64,000 nt of DNA, taken from Pseudobutyrivibrio ruminis HUN009 (GTDB taxonomy: Bacteria > Bacillota > Clostridia > Lachnospirales > Lachnospiraceae). Positions 1-9,788 of the stretch are shown piece by piece. Both the position numbers and the translations under genes were made by a program. The stretch's first letter is position 1; every line of letters begins with the position of its first letter. The notes beneath the pieces are model-generated. The model worked only from the letters and a program-made list of their open reading frames with translations, searched no databases and was not told where the DNA came from. The stretch is taken from assembly GCF_000703005.1 (NCBI RefSeq), contig NZ_JNLH01000001.1:213501-277500 (forward strand), written 5' to 3'.

Positions 1-1281
1 TACCTTAGCCACATCCATTGAATTATTGCCAAGACAGAATCTGTACTCTCCCTTTTCAAGTACGTAGCTTGCATCCTTAACCTTGCCTAAATCATCAAAT
101 GAAGACATTTGATATTTGCTAACAGATAGCGAAATAATTTGACTTTCACCTGGTGCCAGGCACTTTGTCTTTGCGAAATCCCCAAGTTCTCTAGCCGGCT
201 TGAAAAGCTTGCCCTGTGGTGCACTGTAGTATAGCTGAACTACATTTTTGCCAGGCTTGTCTCCTGTGTTTGTAACCTTTACTGTAAAGTAGAATGTGTC
301 ATCACAAAGAGACATTGAAACTATATTGCTTTCAAAGCTAGTGTAGCTCAATCCATATCCAAAAGGATAAATAATCTTTTTATCTGCTTCTGGAATGGTA
401 AGAAAATATCTGTATCCTACATATATATCTTCGTTGTAATTTACATAGTCAAAGGACTCATGAAAGCCTGCTGTAGAAGGATAATCCTCAAGCTCGCCAG
501 CAAATGTATCTACAAGACGACCAGATGGATTTACCATACCAAGAAGAACTTTGGCTGCTGCATCGCCGCCTTCCATACCACCCTGGCCCATGTAAAGTGC
601 TGCATTTATTCCATCTTCTTTAAGCCAACGAAGGTCTATTACTCCACCAATATTCAGTACTGCAATTACCTTTTTAAAGTTCTTTTTAACTGTAGCAACA
701 AGCTCTTTTTCCTCCTTAGTGAGGTAGAAATCACCATCTGGGAAAATCTCTCCTGCAATCTTTGGCATGCTTGTTTCAGTCTCCCAAGGATTGTACTCAT
801 TGTTGCATTCTACATCACTTCTGTCCCAGCCTTCGCCTGAAAAACGATTTATCAAAATCACAGCTGTATCCGTAAATGCGGTAGCCCCCTTCACTAAATC
901 TGCTGAGACCTTTGGTTCTGCAGTCATTCCTGGCACGCGGCCATTTTCATACTGCTTTTTTAAATCATCTCTGTAGAAATTAATAAGTGGTTCATACACT
1001 GATACGCCATTAGCCTTCAAGCCATCATAAAGACTATGTACGTATTTACAATATACATCACCTGAGCCACCGCCACCTTTTACGTAATCAACACTGGCCT
1101 TTCCAAACAATGCCAATGGCTGCTCCTTTTTCAAAGGAAGAATTCCATCATTTTCCAAAAGAACCATTCCCTCTTCCGCAGCTTTTCTTGACAATGCAAT
1201 ATGCTCATCGCAGCCTGTAACTCTTCTATCTCCATATAAAGGAAGAGAAGGCTGATATAGTAATCTGGACCATTTTTGCAT
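1..1281 (-). CDS. Beta-glucosidase-like GH3 protein, circularly permuted (3' end cut by window)
   Basis: Only the first 427 codons lie in the window; the frame is open to base 1. The visible part starts with the GH3 C-terminal-type alpha/beta sandwich (about residues 20-260, including GGMEGGDAA and NPSGRL). Next comes the YPFGYGLSYTSF segment that leads into a fibronectin-III-like domain (about 290-427). The catalytic TIM barrel with the SDW nucleophile should follow in the missing part, the reversed order known from Ruminococcus and Butyrivibrio GH3 enzymes. The same order is seen in the complete GH3 at 55051-57792. Start is the ATG at 1281, seven bases after GGGAGG. No signal peptide, so probably a cytoplasmic glycosidase acting on imported oligosaccharides. 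The exact substrate (beta-glucoside or xyloside) cannot be told. Confidence 0.9.
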   Translation of the reverse strand, partial: MQKWSRLLYQPSLPLYGDRRVTGCDEHIALSRKAAEEGMVLLENDGILPLKKEQPLALFGKASVDYVKGGGGSGDVYCKYVHSLYDGLKANGVSVYEPLINFYRDDLKKQYENGRVPGMTAEPKVSADLVKGATAFTDTAVILINRFSGEGWDRSDVECNNEYNPWETETSMPKIAGEIFPDGDFYLTKEEKELVATVKKNFKKVIAVLNIGGVIDLRWLKEDGINAALYMGQGGMEGGDAAAKVLLGMVNPSGRLVDTFAGELEDYPSTAGFHESFDYVNYNEDIYVGYRYFLTIPEADKKIIYPFGYGLSYTSFESNIVSMSLCDDTFYFTVKVTNTGDKPGKNVVQLYYSAPQGKLFKPARELGDFAKTKCLAPGESQIISLSVSKYQMSSFDDLGKVKDASYVLEKGEYRFCLGNNSMDVAKV

Positions 1282-1468
1282 AATATAACCTCCCAATAAT
1301 AACTATATTTACCTTCTCATATTAGACTTAAGTATTAAGTTTTTAAAGTGTTTTATTTTAATTGATTGTTACATATAAATAGAACAATTATTTCACAGTA
1401 TTTTCATTTCATGATTGTATACTCACCCTATAAACGCTCATTTATGTTCATGAAATGGAGGATGAAAT

Positions 1469-3532
1469 ATGTCCGCAACAAAAAAACAAGCTCCAAAAGC
1501 TATCAGCAAACGTTTAACACTTGTGTTTGCTCTTATGCTTGTAGTAAGTACGCTTTTAGCTGAAGGTATCGCTACTGGTTTCGGTTACAACATGATAATC
1601 GACTTGATCAATTCTTCGCTAAAAAATGAAGTTTCAGCTGATGCTGGTTTAGTTAATAGAGAGCTAAATTCTACATTCTACTATCTCAATGGTATTGCAG
1701 ATTCTGTTGAACAATTATCTTTTGCAGATGATTCAGAAATCATGAATTACCTAATTCAAACCGTTGGTCGCTACGATATGATTCCTACAGGTGCATATCT
1801 GGCATTGAATGACGGTTCATTCTTCTATCCTTCTGACCCTTCCTTTAAAATGGATGGAATCACCGAAAAACCTTGGTATATCGAAGCAATGGGCTATGAC
1901 AATTCATGGTTCTATTATTACGATAAGCCTTATTTTGATACAGTTACTGGAGAGCTTTGTGCCACAGTTATCAGACACGTAAAGATGAAAGATGGTCGTG
2001 AAGGCTGCTTTGCCTGCGATTTATTTATGGGAAGCATCCAGGAAACATTAAACGGCGTTAAACTATACCAGTCCGGCGGCGTCATGATGATTACCAACGA
2101 GGGGCTGATTCTTACATATTCAGATACAAGTGTATGTGGAACTTCTATAGCAGATAACCCTGACAACTCCTTCTTAACTGGAACAGAAGCATTTCTTCAA
2201 GAAGAGGATGGTGTTGTAAAAAAGGTTCGTGCTGGCGGCTCTAGATACTATATGGTTTCTTATACAGTCGATGGAACCGACTGGCAGGTCATCGCATACG
2301 CAAAAATATCAGAAGTAATGGCTACTTTATATAAGATTATGATTATACTTGCTGTATTTACTATTGCCGCAGTATTTATTGTAGTATTTGTCATGATCAG
2401 AGTTCTCTCTAACATGATTAAAAAGCCAGTTACCGCCCTTACAGAAAATATTGAGAAGATTGCAAATGGTGACTTTACAATTGATATTTCATCAACAGGT
2501 AATGATGAAATCGCGTTTATGAATACCGCTATGGGCGATTTTATTAACGGAATGCGCGACAGTCTAAACGAGATTAAGACTGTTTCTCACAACCTTCTTT
2601 CAGATGCTCAAACATCCAAAGATACTGCTGAAAACCTTGAAACAGCTGCCAACAATCAGTCAGCATCTATGAATCAAATAAGAGAAAATATCGATAACAT
2701 GGCTGATGCTGTAACTGAAGTAGCTGAAAATGCAACAACACTTGCTCAAACAATTGCAGATGTTACAGCTGAAGAAGAACAGATTGAAACTACAATGCGT
2801 GACCTTGTAGAAAAGGCCGATATTGGACAGCAGGATATGAAGTCCGTTGCCGAAGGTATGGACCACATCGTTTCATCTATGAGCGATATGGCTGACGCTG
2901 TAGCAAGCGTAGATGACGCTGCTCAAAAGATTACACAGATTGTTGATTTGATTAATTCCATTTCATCTCAGACAAACTTGCTTTCATTAAATGCAAGTAT
3001 TGAAGCTGCTAGAGCTGGTGAAGCCGGCAAAGGTTTTGCTGTTGTTGCTACTGAAATTGGTGCATTGGCAAACAACTCTGCAGATGCCACAAATCAAATT
3101 GCAGATATCATCCATGAAATGTCAGATAGAGTTCGAGATCTTTCTAACAAATCAGAAGCCAACACTGAACTCATCAACAACAGTGCAGAATCTATCAATT
3201 CTGCTGCTGATACTTTCTTGGAAATCACTACAGAGCTTGGCTCAGCATCTACAACACTTAATGATATGGCTGAGCAGATGCGCCAGGTTAACGATGTTGC
3301 CACAAATATGGCTTCTGTTTCAGAAGAGCAATCAGCATCAACTCAGGAGATTGCATCAAATGTAGAAAAAGTCACAGAAGCTTCCAAAGATGTTGCTACT
3401 TCCAGTGAAAAGGTTGCTATGGCTGCCACATCAGTATCAAATGCTGTTGACACAATTAATAACAATTTACAGCATTTCACCATTGATGCAAGCCAGAAGG
3501 TCCTTGAACAGATTGATGCTGAAGAGCTGTAA
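1469..3532 (+). CDS. Methyl-accepting chemotaxis protein with Cache-type sensor domain
   Basis: A 687-residue transmembrane chemoreceptor. It has a membrane segment near residues 17-37, an extracellular region of about 240 residues of dCache type, a second membrane segment near 283-307, then HAMP. The cytoplasmic signalling domain carries the highly conserved hairpin tip ([26 protein letters not shown]). It should transmit a small-ligand signal to CheA/CheW. GGAGG eight bases before the ATG supports the start. There is no NWETF-like CheR tether at the C-terminus, which ends DAEEL. The gene is monocistronic, with its own terminator downstream. The ligand cannot be predicted. Confidence 0.95.
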   Translation: MSATKKQAPKAISKRLTLVFALMLVVSTLLAEGIATGFGYNMIIDLINSSLKNEVSADAGLVNRELNSTFYYLNGIADSVEQLSFADDSEIMNYLIQTVGRYDMIPTGAYLALNDGSFFYPSDPSFKMDGITEKPWYIEAMGYDNSWFYYYDKPYFDTVTGELCATVIRHVKMKDGREGCFACDLFMGSIQETLNGVKLYQSGGVMMITNEGLILTYSDTSVCGTSIADNPDNSFLTGTEAFLQEEDGVVKKVRAGGSRYYMVSYTVDGTDWQVIAYAKISEVMATLYKIMIILAVFTIAAVFIVVFVMIRVLSNMIKKPVTALTENIEKIANGDFTIDISSTGNDEIAFMNTAMGDFINGMRDSLNEIKTVSHNLLSDAQTSKDTAENLETAANNQSASMNQIRENIDNMADAVTEVAENATTLAQTIADVTAEEEQIETTMRDLVEKADIGQQDMKSVAEGMDHIVSSMSDMADAVASVDDAAQKITQIVDLINSISSQTNLLSLNASIEAARAGEAGKGFAVVATEIGALANNSADATNQIADIIHEMSDRVRDLSNKSEANTELINNSAESINSAADTFLEITTELGSASTTLNDMAEQMRQVNDVATNMASVSEEQSASTQEIASNVEKVTEASKDVATSSEKVAMAATSVSNAVDTINNNLQHFTIDASQKVLEQIDAEEL

Positions 3533-3543
3533 TATGTATAGAT

Positions 3544-3575
3544 AAAGCTAGGAGCAACCGCTCCTAGCTTTTTTA
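3544..3575 (+). terminator. Rho-independent terminator after the chemoreceptor
   Basis: The arms AAAGCTAGGAGC and GCTCCTAGCTTT pair around an AACC loop and are followed by a T run, 12 bases after the chemoreceptor stop. The stem also points toward the converging gene at 3577-3912 and may serve both. Confidence 0.9.
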
Positions 3576-3576
3576 T

Positions 3577-3912
3577 TTATGCTATCACCGACATCATCGC
3601 AAGCATTCCTAAATTTGTTATATAACTTCTTCCCTCATGTATGTTCCAATACTTCTCATCAACTGACTTTACATCGAGAAATTCTCCGAAGTTTAACGGA
3701 GAGCCCGGTCCATCTGCAACAAATGGAACAATATATCTTCCTGAAGCATTATCTTTGTAAACCCCAATCCCCGCCTCATCAGGATCATTAATATTGATAG
3801 TTCTGCTGAAGGATATTAATTCATCTAAACTGGAAGCTTCTGCCTCAAAGAAATACTCCTCGTTTTCCTCTTCTTCATTTCTTATTACATCTAAATCGTA
3901 CTCTATAATCAA
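3577..3912 (-). CDS. Hypothetical acidic protein
   Basis: A 111-residue protein I do not recognise. It is acidic in its first third (a run of Glu around residues 12-20) and has no signal peptide or membrane segment. The start appears to be TTG at 3912, nine bases after GAGG; there is no nearby in-frame ATG. It converges on the chemoreceptor gene and shares its terminator region. The clean frame and ribosome binding site suggest a real gene, but no function can be assigned. Confidence 0.6.
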   Translation of the reverse strand: MIIEYDLDVIRNEEEENEEYFFEAEASSLDELISFSRTININDPDEAGIGVYKDNASGRYIVPFVADGPGSPLNFGEFLDVKSVDEKYWNIHEGRSYITNLGMLAMMSVIA

Positions 3913-4101
3913 AAACTTTTACCTCTATTTCTAAAAATTAGCTTTGATATATTAGCACGACTTTTTAAATGACTCTACATGCAATTTTTTCAGTATGTGT
4001 TATATGTAACCAAGTAGAAAAACTATAGATAATAGTCTTGAAAACTTTGAAAATAATGGCTATTCTCAATCTATCCAATACAATTCTTATGGAGTTATGA
4101 A

Positions 4102-4584
4102 ATGATAATTAGAACTGCAACTATAGATAATTTAGCAGATATTTCTGCAGTTGAAGCCGAATGCTTCCCACCTGCAGAAGCAGCTACTATAGATGAATTT
4201 AAAGAAAGACTCGAGCATTATGCCAATCACTTCTGGCTTATGTTTGATGATGACAAGCTTATAGCTTTCGTAGATGGCTTTTGCACTGATGAGCCTGACC
4301 TTACCGATGAAATGTATGCTAAAGCAAATATGCATAGCGAAGAAGGTGCATGGCAAATGATCTTTGGCGTAAATACTCTTCCAGAATATAGAAAACAAGG
4401 CTTTGCGGGAGAACTTATTAAACAAGCCATTTCGGATGCTAAATTCCAAGGTCGTAAAGGCCTCGTCCTTACTTGTAAAGATAAACTCATACATTACTAT
4501 TCTATGTTTGGATTTGTGAATGAAGGCATAAGTGAATCGATTCACGGTAATGTTACCTGGTACCAAATGAGGTTAACTCTATGA
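4102..4584 (+). CDS. GNAT family N-acetyltransferase
   Basis: A 160-residue single-domain GNAT protein. The acetyl-CoA pyrophosphate-binding motif A is visible as RKQGFAGELI near residue 97, followed by the alpha3/beta5 region LVLTCKD and the YSMFGFVNEG segment typical of the fold's C-terminal half. GGAG lies eight bases before the ATG. The stop overlaps the ATG of the next gene by four bases (ATGA), so the two are translationally coupled. The acceptor is unknown; close relatives include arylalkylamine-type and ribosomal-protein-type acetyltransferases. Confidence 0.85.
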   Translation: MIIRTATIDNLADISAVEAECFPPAEAATIDEFKERLEHYANHFWLMFDDDKLIAFVDGFCTDEPDLTDEMYAKANMHSEEGAWQMIFGVNTLPEYRKQGFAGELIKQAISDAKFQGRKGLVLTCKDKLIHYYSMFGFVNEGISESIHGNVTWYQMRLTL

Positions 4585-5159
4585 AAAAACTAATTCTGTT
4601 TGGAGATTCAAATACATATGGCTATGATCCTAGAGGCTTCTTGGGTGGTAGATATCCTACAGAAGTTCGCTGGACTACTCATATAAAAGCAGCCCTAAAA
4701 GATAACTATGAAGTCATCGAGGAAGGCATGAATGGCCGAATGTTGCCAGAGTTAGGCTACGGCTATTTCACAACAACCATTCAAAATCTAACTAAAGAAG
4801 ATGTCTTTGTTATGATGCTTGGTACCAATGATATTCTACTTACAAATCATCCAGATGTAGACGCTACACTTCAAAGACTTGATAGCATTCTTGCTTATGT
4901 TAATCAAAACTGCCTGGCTAGATTTATCCTGATTGCACCACCATACATAAGCGCATCAGATTCTGAAATGGAACTATACCATGACTGCAGCGTAAAAATG
5001 AATGAAGGCTATATGAAACTAGCAAAAGAGCATAACATAAATGCTATCGATGCTGGAAAATGGAATATAGAGATGGGTTACGACAGAGTTCATTTTTCAA
5101 TTGATGGACATAAAAAGTTTGCCGAATCTCTATTGGAATTTTTATCTAGAATATTGTGA
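4581..5159 (+). CDS. SGNH/GDSL-family hydrolase (arylesterase/lysophospholipase-like)
   Basis: A 192-residue single-domain SGNH hydrolase. Block I is FGDSNTYG with the nucleophile serine, block III is LGTNDI, and the catalytic Asp-His pair is in DRVHFSIDGH near the C-terminus. Without a signal peptide it should be cytoplasmic. It overlaps the upstream acetyltransferase by four bases. The pairing suggests linked acyl-group chemistry, for example adding and removing an acetyl group on a small molecule, but that is inference. Confidence 0.88.
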   Translation: MKKLILFGDSNTYGYDPRGFLGGRYPTEVRWTTHIKAALKDNYEVIEEGMNGRMLPELGYGYFTTTIQNLTKEDVFVMMLGTNDILLTNHPDVDATLQRLDSILAYVNQNCLARFILIAPPYISASDSEMELYHDCSVKMNEGYMKLAKEHNINAIDAGKWNIEMGYDRVHFSIDGHKKFAESLLEFLSRIL

Positions 5160-5442
5160 TGTTCGATTGTAAATAAAAATATGATTTGCTAGACAATCAA
5201 ATTATTTGTAAATATATATTGTTCTTTTCTATGGTCTTGGTGGCATTTCTTATGGGTTTGAATAGACCACAATTTCACAACTGTAACATCCCTTTTTCAC
5301 AGATATTTCGCCACTTTAACATGACTCAAAGACTATTAGCGTGGCAAACATTAACATCTTAATCGTTATATTATTCCCTACCACTGAATTTTCCTAATAA
5401 AATGATAAACCACAAGGCGTATAGTATGATTTCTCCTGTTTC
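5160..5442. other. Intergenic region, no gene seen
   Basis: AT-rich stretch between the SGNH hydrolase stop and the hairpin array. I see no convincing ORF, RNA or strong terminator. A weak array-like remnant may lie around 5413-5442, just ahead of the first clear unit. Confidence 0.5.
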
Positions 5443-6519
5443 TTACTACCTGTAATCAAATTCTATTTACAGATAGTAAAAATCTGCTCTATCATTACTA
5501 TCTAGATTTATTTCTTTCTCCCAGATAGTAAAATTTCCAACCAACACTACTACCTATTTTCATTTTTAGCCCTCAGGCAGTAGTATTACTCATAATCACT
5601 ACTGCCTAGTTTCATTTTCAGCCCTCAGGCAGTAGTAGTCACAGTAATCGCTACTGCCTAGTTTCATTTTTAGCTTTCAGGCAGTAGTAGGCCCTGCAAT
5701 CTTTACTGCCTAATTTCATTTTTTGCCCTCAGGCAGTAGTAGTCACAGTAATCACTACTGCCTAATTTCATTTTCAACTTTCAGGCAGTAGTAGTCCTCA
5801 CAATCTCTACTGCCTAGTTTCTTTTTTAGCCCTCAGGCAGTAGTAGTAACAGCAATCTCTACTGCCTAATTTCATTTTTTGCCCTCAGGCAGTAGTAGTC
5901 ACAGTAATCACTACTGCCTAGTTGCATTTTTAGCTTTCAGGCAGTAGTAGTCTCAACAATCACTACTGCCTAATTTCATTTTCGCCGCTCAGGCAGTAGT
6001 AGTCTCAACAATCTCTACTGCCTAATTTCATTTTCAGTCCTCAGGCAGTAGTAGTCTCAACAATCTCTACTGCCTAGTTTCATTTTTTGCCCTCAAGCAG
6101 TAGTAGTCTCAACAATCGCTACTACCTAGTTTCATTTTTTTTCCTCAGGCAGTAGTAGTCCCTGCAATCTCTACTGCCTAATTTCATTTTCTGCCCTCAG
6201 GCAGTAGTAGTCCTCACAATCTCTACTGCCTAATTTCATTTTCTGCTCTCAGGCAGTAGTAGTCCTCACAATCTCTACTGCCTAATTTCATTTTCTGCCC
6301 TCAGGTAGTAGTAGTCCTCACAATCACTACTGCCTAATTTCATTTTCTGCTCTCAGGCAGTAGTAGGCCCAACAATCACTACTGCCTAGTTTCATTTTCA
6401 GCTCTCAAGCAGTAGTTGTCCCTGCAATCTCTACTGCCTAATTTCATTTTCTGCTCTCAGGCAGTAGTACCCCCACAAAAAACTACTGCCTAAATTCATT
6501 TTCGGAATCTAGGCAGTAA
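5443..6519. repeat. Tandem array of 21 hairpin units, exact 52-bp period
   Basis: Every 52 bases a 37-nt imperfect palindrome recurs. It consists of a 9-nt arm (consensus CTACTGCCT), a 19-nt pyrimidine-rich loop containing TTTCATTTTC, and the matching arm AGGCAGTAG. A 15-nt semi-conserved spacer follows (often TCACAATCT or CAACAATCT). Unit starts run from 5443 in steps of 52 to 6483 without a single indel. The first two units carry a different stem (TTACTATCT/AGATAGTAA in unit 2). Because the right arm is also complementary to the next left arm across the 15-nt spacer, the array can fold in two registers. It lies between convergent genes and has no credible ORF. It is not a CRISPR array, since the spacers are short and alike. 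Confidence 0.95.
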
Positions 6520-6609
6520 TCAGCCAATTCAAATATCCCCAATCATAGCCATAGTCCATCGCCCATAGCCATGGCCCATATCCACAGCTACAAGTTCAAG
6601 CTACAGCCT

Positions 6610-7848
6610 CTAGCTATTGCCTCTAGCTACTGCGCTGGCAATGGACACTCCCACCAAGTCATTGTATGGAATCATAGTTGCTTGCAATGCGTGGTAGATG
6701 TCGGATTTACCTGGCCATACTGTTCCGATTACGTTGTTGTGCTCATCGAGCTGGTGGAACCAAGAGCCAGTGGCCTTGTCGTATACCTTTTCATCCAAAT
6801 ATTCCATGAAAGCAGCGTAATCTTCTTTGTATTTTTCATTTCCTGTGACGCGATATAAAACTGCAGATGTATTTATTGCTTCTGCCAGCGTCCAGTGCAT
6901 TCTGTCGTGAACTACAGGCTTGCCATTCCAATCGGTGGTGTAGCAAATGCCTGGTTCGCCGTCTGCATTCCATCCATCTTCTACAGCTCTGTTGTAAAGC
7001 TTCTCTGCAATTACGATATAGTCCTTTGCATTTTCATTATCGTATTTACCATATGTAGAAACTGCCCATTGCGTGATAAGCCTAGCCCATTCAATTCCGT
7101 GGCCTGGTGTGGCACCATATGGTTTGAACTGGTCATCTGGCTTATCTTTATTGCACTGCAAATCAGGCTTCCAATCGCTTGTAAAATGTTCAGGGATTCT
7201 CCAGTTGTTTTCCCTTGCCCAATTCACAACATGATTGATAATCCTGCCTGCGCGAACGCGATAGTTCTCATTTTTCAATGCATCAGCTGCTGCAAGAAAT
7301 GCTTCTACGGTGTGCATATTTGCATTGATGCCTCTGTAGTCATCGCAGACTGTAAACTCTGTATTCCAGGTATCTGCAGATAATCCCAATTCCTCATTCC
7401 AAAAGAATTTGTCATAGACAGCTAGTGCATCCTCTAGAAGTTCCTTTGCTCCCGGCCGCTTTGCCAAAAGTGCACTGCTTGCTGCAAGTATCACGAAACC
7501 GTGGGCATAGCACTGCTTGTTTGGAAGCACCTCTCCATCTGCAGTCAGTCCTGCATACCAACCACCATGTTCATCGTCATGCAATTCACCAGCCAATCCC
7601 TTTAACGCCGCATCTGCAAGGGCTTCACTTCCCTCGTGGCCAAGCATAGCCCCCAAACTATAGACATGGCACATTCGGCTAGTAATCCAGGTTTCTCTTG
7701 GACGGTCCTTCCAAGGAGTTCCATCATCTCCTAAATAATAAGAGCCTCCGCCAGGAGAAGGAAATCTGTGTCCAAATGACAACAGACTATTCCTCATCTC
7801 TCTGACAAAGGCTTTGTTTTCAGCTGAATCAAGTTCGTATCGTTCCAT
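6610..7848 (-). CDS. AGE-family sugar epimerase/isomerase, YihS-like
   Basis: A 412-residue (alpha/alpha)6-barrel protein of the N-acylglucosamine 2-epimerase superfamily. It resembles the YihS aldose-ketose isomerase branch, with WITSRMCHVYS, NANMHTVEAF, TPGHGIEWARL and DIYHALQ. The residues matching the YihS active site are present: Arg58, His179, His250 and His386. Family members interconvert mannose, fructose and glucose, or sulfoquinovose and sulfofructose. It is last in a sugar operon with fructokinase and a ChvE-type transporter. No sulfosugar aldolase is nearby, so mannose (or lyxose) isomerisation fits better than sulfoquinovose. The protein is cytoplasmic, with no signal peptide. 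Confidence 0.88.
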   Translation of the reverse strand: MERYELDSAENKAFVREMRNSLLSFGHRFPSPGGGSYYLGDDGTPWKDRPRETWITSRMCHVYSLGAMLGHEGSEALADAALKGLAGELHDDEHGGWYAGLTADGEVLPNKQCYAHGFVILAASSALLAKRPGAKELLEDALAVYDKFFWNEELGLSADTWNTEFTVCDDYRGINANMHTVEAFLAAADALKNENYRVRAGRIINHVVNWARENNWRIPEHFTSDWKPDLQCNKDKPDDQFKPYGATPGHGIEWARLITQWAVSTYGKYDNENAKDYIVIAEKLYNRAVEDGWNADGEPGICYTTDWNGKPVVHDRMHWTLAEAINTSAVLYRVTGNEKYKEDYAAFMEYLDEKVYDKATGSWFHQLDEHNNVIGTVWPGKSDIYHALQATMIPYNDLVGVSIASAVARGNS

Positions 7849-7871
7849 GCAAAATCCCCCTTTCTAGTCGA

Positions 7872-8675
7872 TTAATCAACTAGTCCTATTTGCTTCAAAC
7901 CATGATATATTCCATCAGCATCATTGCTAAAAGTAACATTTCCGATTCGTTCTTTTAGCTCCTGTGGAGCATTCTCCATCAAGAAAGGTTTCCCCACCTT
8001 TTCAAGCATTTCAAGGTCATTGAAATGATCTCCGAATGCTACCGTTTCCTTAATATCAATATCCCATTTCTTGCAGAGAAATTCAATACTTTCTCCTTTA
8101 GAAATGTTTTTATTCATAATTTCAATAAGAATATCTGACGAACGAACTATAGATAGGCATGGGAATTCTTTTTTTAGTCTATTTTCAATTTCTACAGTAT
8201 GAGCGGGGTTGCACATGCATAGGATTTTTCCTATTTCTGCACCTTCAGGCAAGCTATCCACATTGCCTTCTGATGCCTGTGCCTCAACTATAGATTCTTC
8301 CCTTGCCACTCTTTCGTCAGCACGGTCTTTGACGATCCAATTGTCCATAGAATAGATATTCCATGTACAGCCAAGATTCTCTTTTTCTATGAAGTTTATA
8401 AGCTTTTTTGCTGTGCCCTTTGTAAATCCATTTGAGTATAGCACCTGACCATTGTAATCAATGATAAGGCCTCCACTAAAACAAACCATTGGGCATACAA
8501 ACTTGTATCTTTTAAATATTGGATAAATACCAGAAGGTCCCCTGGCGGTAACAATTACAAATGGCAGATTTTTTTCCTGTAAAGCTTTTATGGACTTTAA
8601 GGTACTATCCAATAATCTATGTTCTTTATTAAGTAATGTGCCATCCACATCACAGAACACAATTTTGTAAGTCAT
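7872..8675 (-). CDS. HAD-superfamily phosphatase, Cof type (IIB)
   Basis: About 267 residues. Motif I is FCDVDGTLL and motif IV is FGDHFNDLEML, with a IIB cap between them, as in Cof/YbiV-type sugar-phosphate phosphatases. The frame is open from 8702, but I choose the ATG at 8675. It lies five bases behind AAGGTG and five bases after the fructokinase stop, whereas the 8702 ATG would sit inside the fructokinase coding region without its own site. The gene lies between fructokinase and isomerase, so it probably removes phosphate from an accumulating hexose phosphate. Confidence 0.87.
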   Translation of the reverse strand: MTYKIVFCDVDGTLLNKEHRLLDSTLKSIKALQEKNLPFVIVTARGPSGIYPIFKRYKFVCPMVCFSGGLIIDYNGQVLYSNGFTKGTAKKLINFIEKENLGCTWNIYSMDNWIVKDRADERVAREESIVEAQASEGNVDSLPEGAEIGKILCMCNPAHTVEIENRLKKEFPCLSIVRSSDILIEIMNKNISKGESIEFLCKKWDIDIKETVAFGDHFNDLEMLEKVGKPFLMENAPQELKERIGNVTFSNDADGIYHGLKQIGLVD

Positions 8676-8679
8676 TATC

Positions 8680-9660
8680 TCACCTTGATTTAGCCAATTC
8701 ATTAACCTTATCTAATGATGGCATTACCCTAAGTGCGCCTTTAACTCTTGTAATCAGAGATGCTGCAGCGTTTGCCACTGTAAGCATTTCCTTTAATCTA
8801 TTTTCATCTAATTCGTATATACCATACTCCAATAAATAATGAATTATACAGCCGCAGAATGTATCACCTGCACCAGTTGTTTCGATTGTTTCTGGTGATA
8901 AGAATGAATCAACCTCTACGATGATTTCATCCTTGCCTTCTGGCTGATAGTATGCACGGCTTCCTTCCTTGCCCAAAGAAACAGTTATAAGCGGGATATT
9001 GAACTGCTCTCTGATTTTGTGCACACCTGCTGTATAATCCTGTTCTCCAGTAAGCCACTGGATTTCATTATCTGATATTTTAAGATAATCAGCGTATTTC
9101 ATGCCACATAAAATCTGCTCTTTTGCCTCATCCAAGCTGTTCCAAAGGGGTTCTCTTAGGTTTGGATCAAATGTGATGATGGCACCATTTTTCTTTGCCT
9201 CTTCAAGAGCAAAAATTGTAGCCTCTCTTGGCAATTCGTGGGTCATTGAAAGTGTTCCAAAATGGAAAACTTTTGTATTCTTGATTAGCTCTGTATCTAC
9301 TTCGTCCTTTCTGAGCATCATATCTGCTCCTGGGTTTCTGTAGAATGAGAAATCTCTATCTCCATCTGGGAAAGTCTCTACAAAAGCAAGTGTAGTACGA
9401 ACATCCTTATCCATTAAAAGATTATCTGTCCCAATACCAACTTCCTCAAGTGTAGCCTTCAGCTTTCTACCAAAAATGTCATCTCCTACCTTACCAATAA
9501 AATTAACTTCGTGGCCAAATCGTTTAAGCATAGCAAGTACGTTACATGGTGCTCCTCCTGGATTTGCCTCAAACAAGTCATTATTATTTTCTGATACTCC
9601 GTTGTTAGTCATATCTATAAGGAGTTCTCCCAATGCCACAACGTCAATTTTCTTTTCCAC
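8680..9660 (-). CDS. scrK: Fructokinase, PfkB family
   Basis: A 326-residue ribokinase-fold sugar kinase, close to the usual fructokinase length. The N-terminal substrate signature (PGGAPCNVLAML) and the C-terminal PfkB signature with anion hole and catalytic Asp (TTGAGDTFCG) are both intact. It would convert fructose and ATP to fructose-6-phosphate. In this operon it would act right after the AGE-family isomerase, giving aldose to ketose to ketose-6-phosphate. Other PfkB substrates (such as KDG or tagatose) are possible, but the N-terminal GELLIDM start is typical of fructokinases. Confidence 0.85.
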   Translation of the reverse strand: MEKKIDVVALGELLIDMTNNGVSENNNDLFEANPGGAPCNVLAMLKRFGHEVNFIGKVGDDIFGRKLKATLEEVGIGTDNLLMDKDVRTTLAFVETFPDGDRDFSFYRNPGADMMLRKDEVDTELIKNTKVFHFGTLSMTHELPREATIFALEEAKKNGAIITFDPNLREPLWNSLDEAKEQILCGMKYADYLKISDNEIQWLTGEQDYTAGVHKIREQFNIPLITVSLGKEGSRAYYQPEGKDEIIVEVDSFLSPETIETTGAGDTFCGCIIHYLLEYGIYELDENRLKEMLTVANAAASLITRVKGALRVMPSLDKVNELAKSR

Positions 9661-9690
9661 AACACTACCTCCTAAAATATCATTTAATAA

Positions 9691-9712
9691 GGGCAGTGGA
9701 TTGTCACTGCCC
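9691..9712 (-). terminator. Intercistronic hairpin between chvE-like gene and scrK
   Basis: GGGCAGTG and CACTGCCC form a perfect 8-bp stem in the 128-bp gap. On the minus strand only a short T-rich tail follows. It could be a partial terminator, or a processing/stabilising hairpin that sets the transporter-to-enzyme ratio. Confidence 0.6.
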
Positions 9713-9788
9713 TATAAGTGTTTAAAATACAACCTCTGAGTTAATTATACTTTAAACAAATTATCAAAAAAAGAATATGAAGAAGAAA

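Noticed and set aside
460..976. Plus-strand ORFs of 126 and 69 residues at the left end
   Set aside because: They lie antisense within the GH3 coding frame, are Cys/Phe-rich with no family resemblance, and lack ribosome binding sites.
5443..6519. CRISPR array
   Set aside because: The regular period suggests it, but the spacers are only 15 nt and nearly the same in every unit, the repeat itself drifts, and no cas genes are nearby.
6541..6609. CCATAG-type short repeats after the array as part of the array
   Set aside because: A few CATAGCC/CATAGTCC/CCCATA repeats and CTAGCTAYTGC copies occur, but they do not follow the 52-bp unit and look like simple-sequence drift at a gene end.
6610..9660. 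Sulfoquinovose degradation operon
   Set aside because: The isomerase is YihS-like, but there is no sulfofructose-phosphate aldolase, sulfolactaldehyde reductase or sulfonate exporter, and the kinase looks like an ordinary fructokinase.
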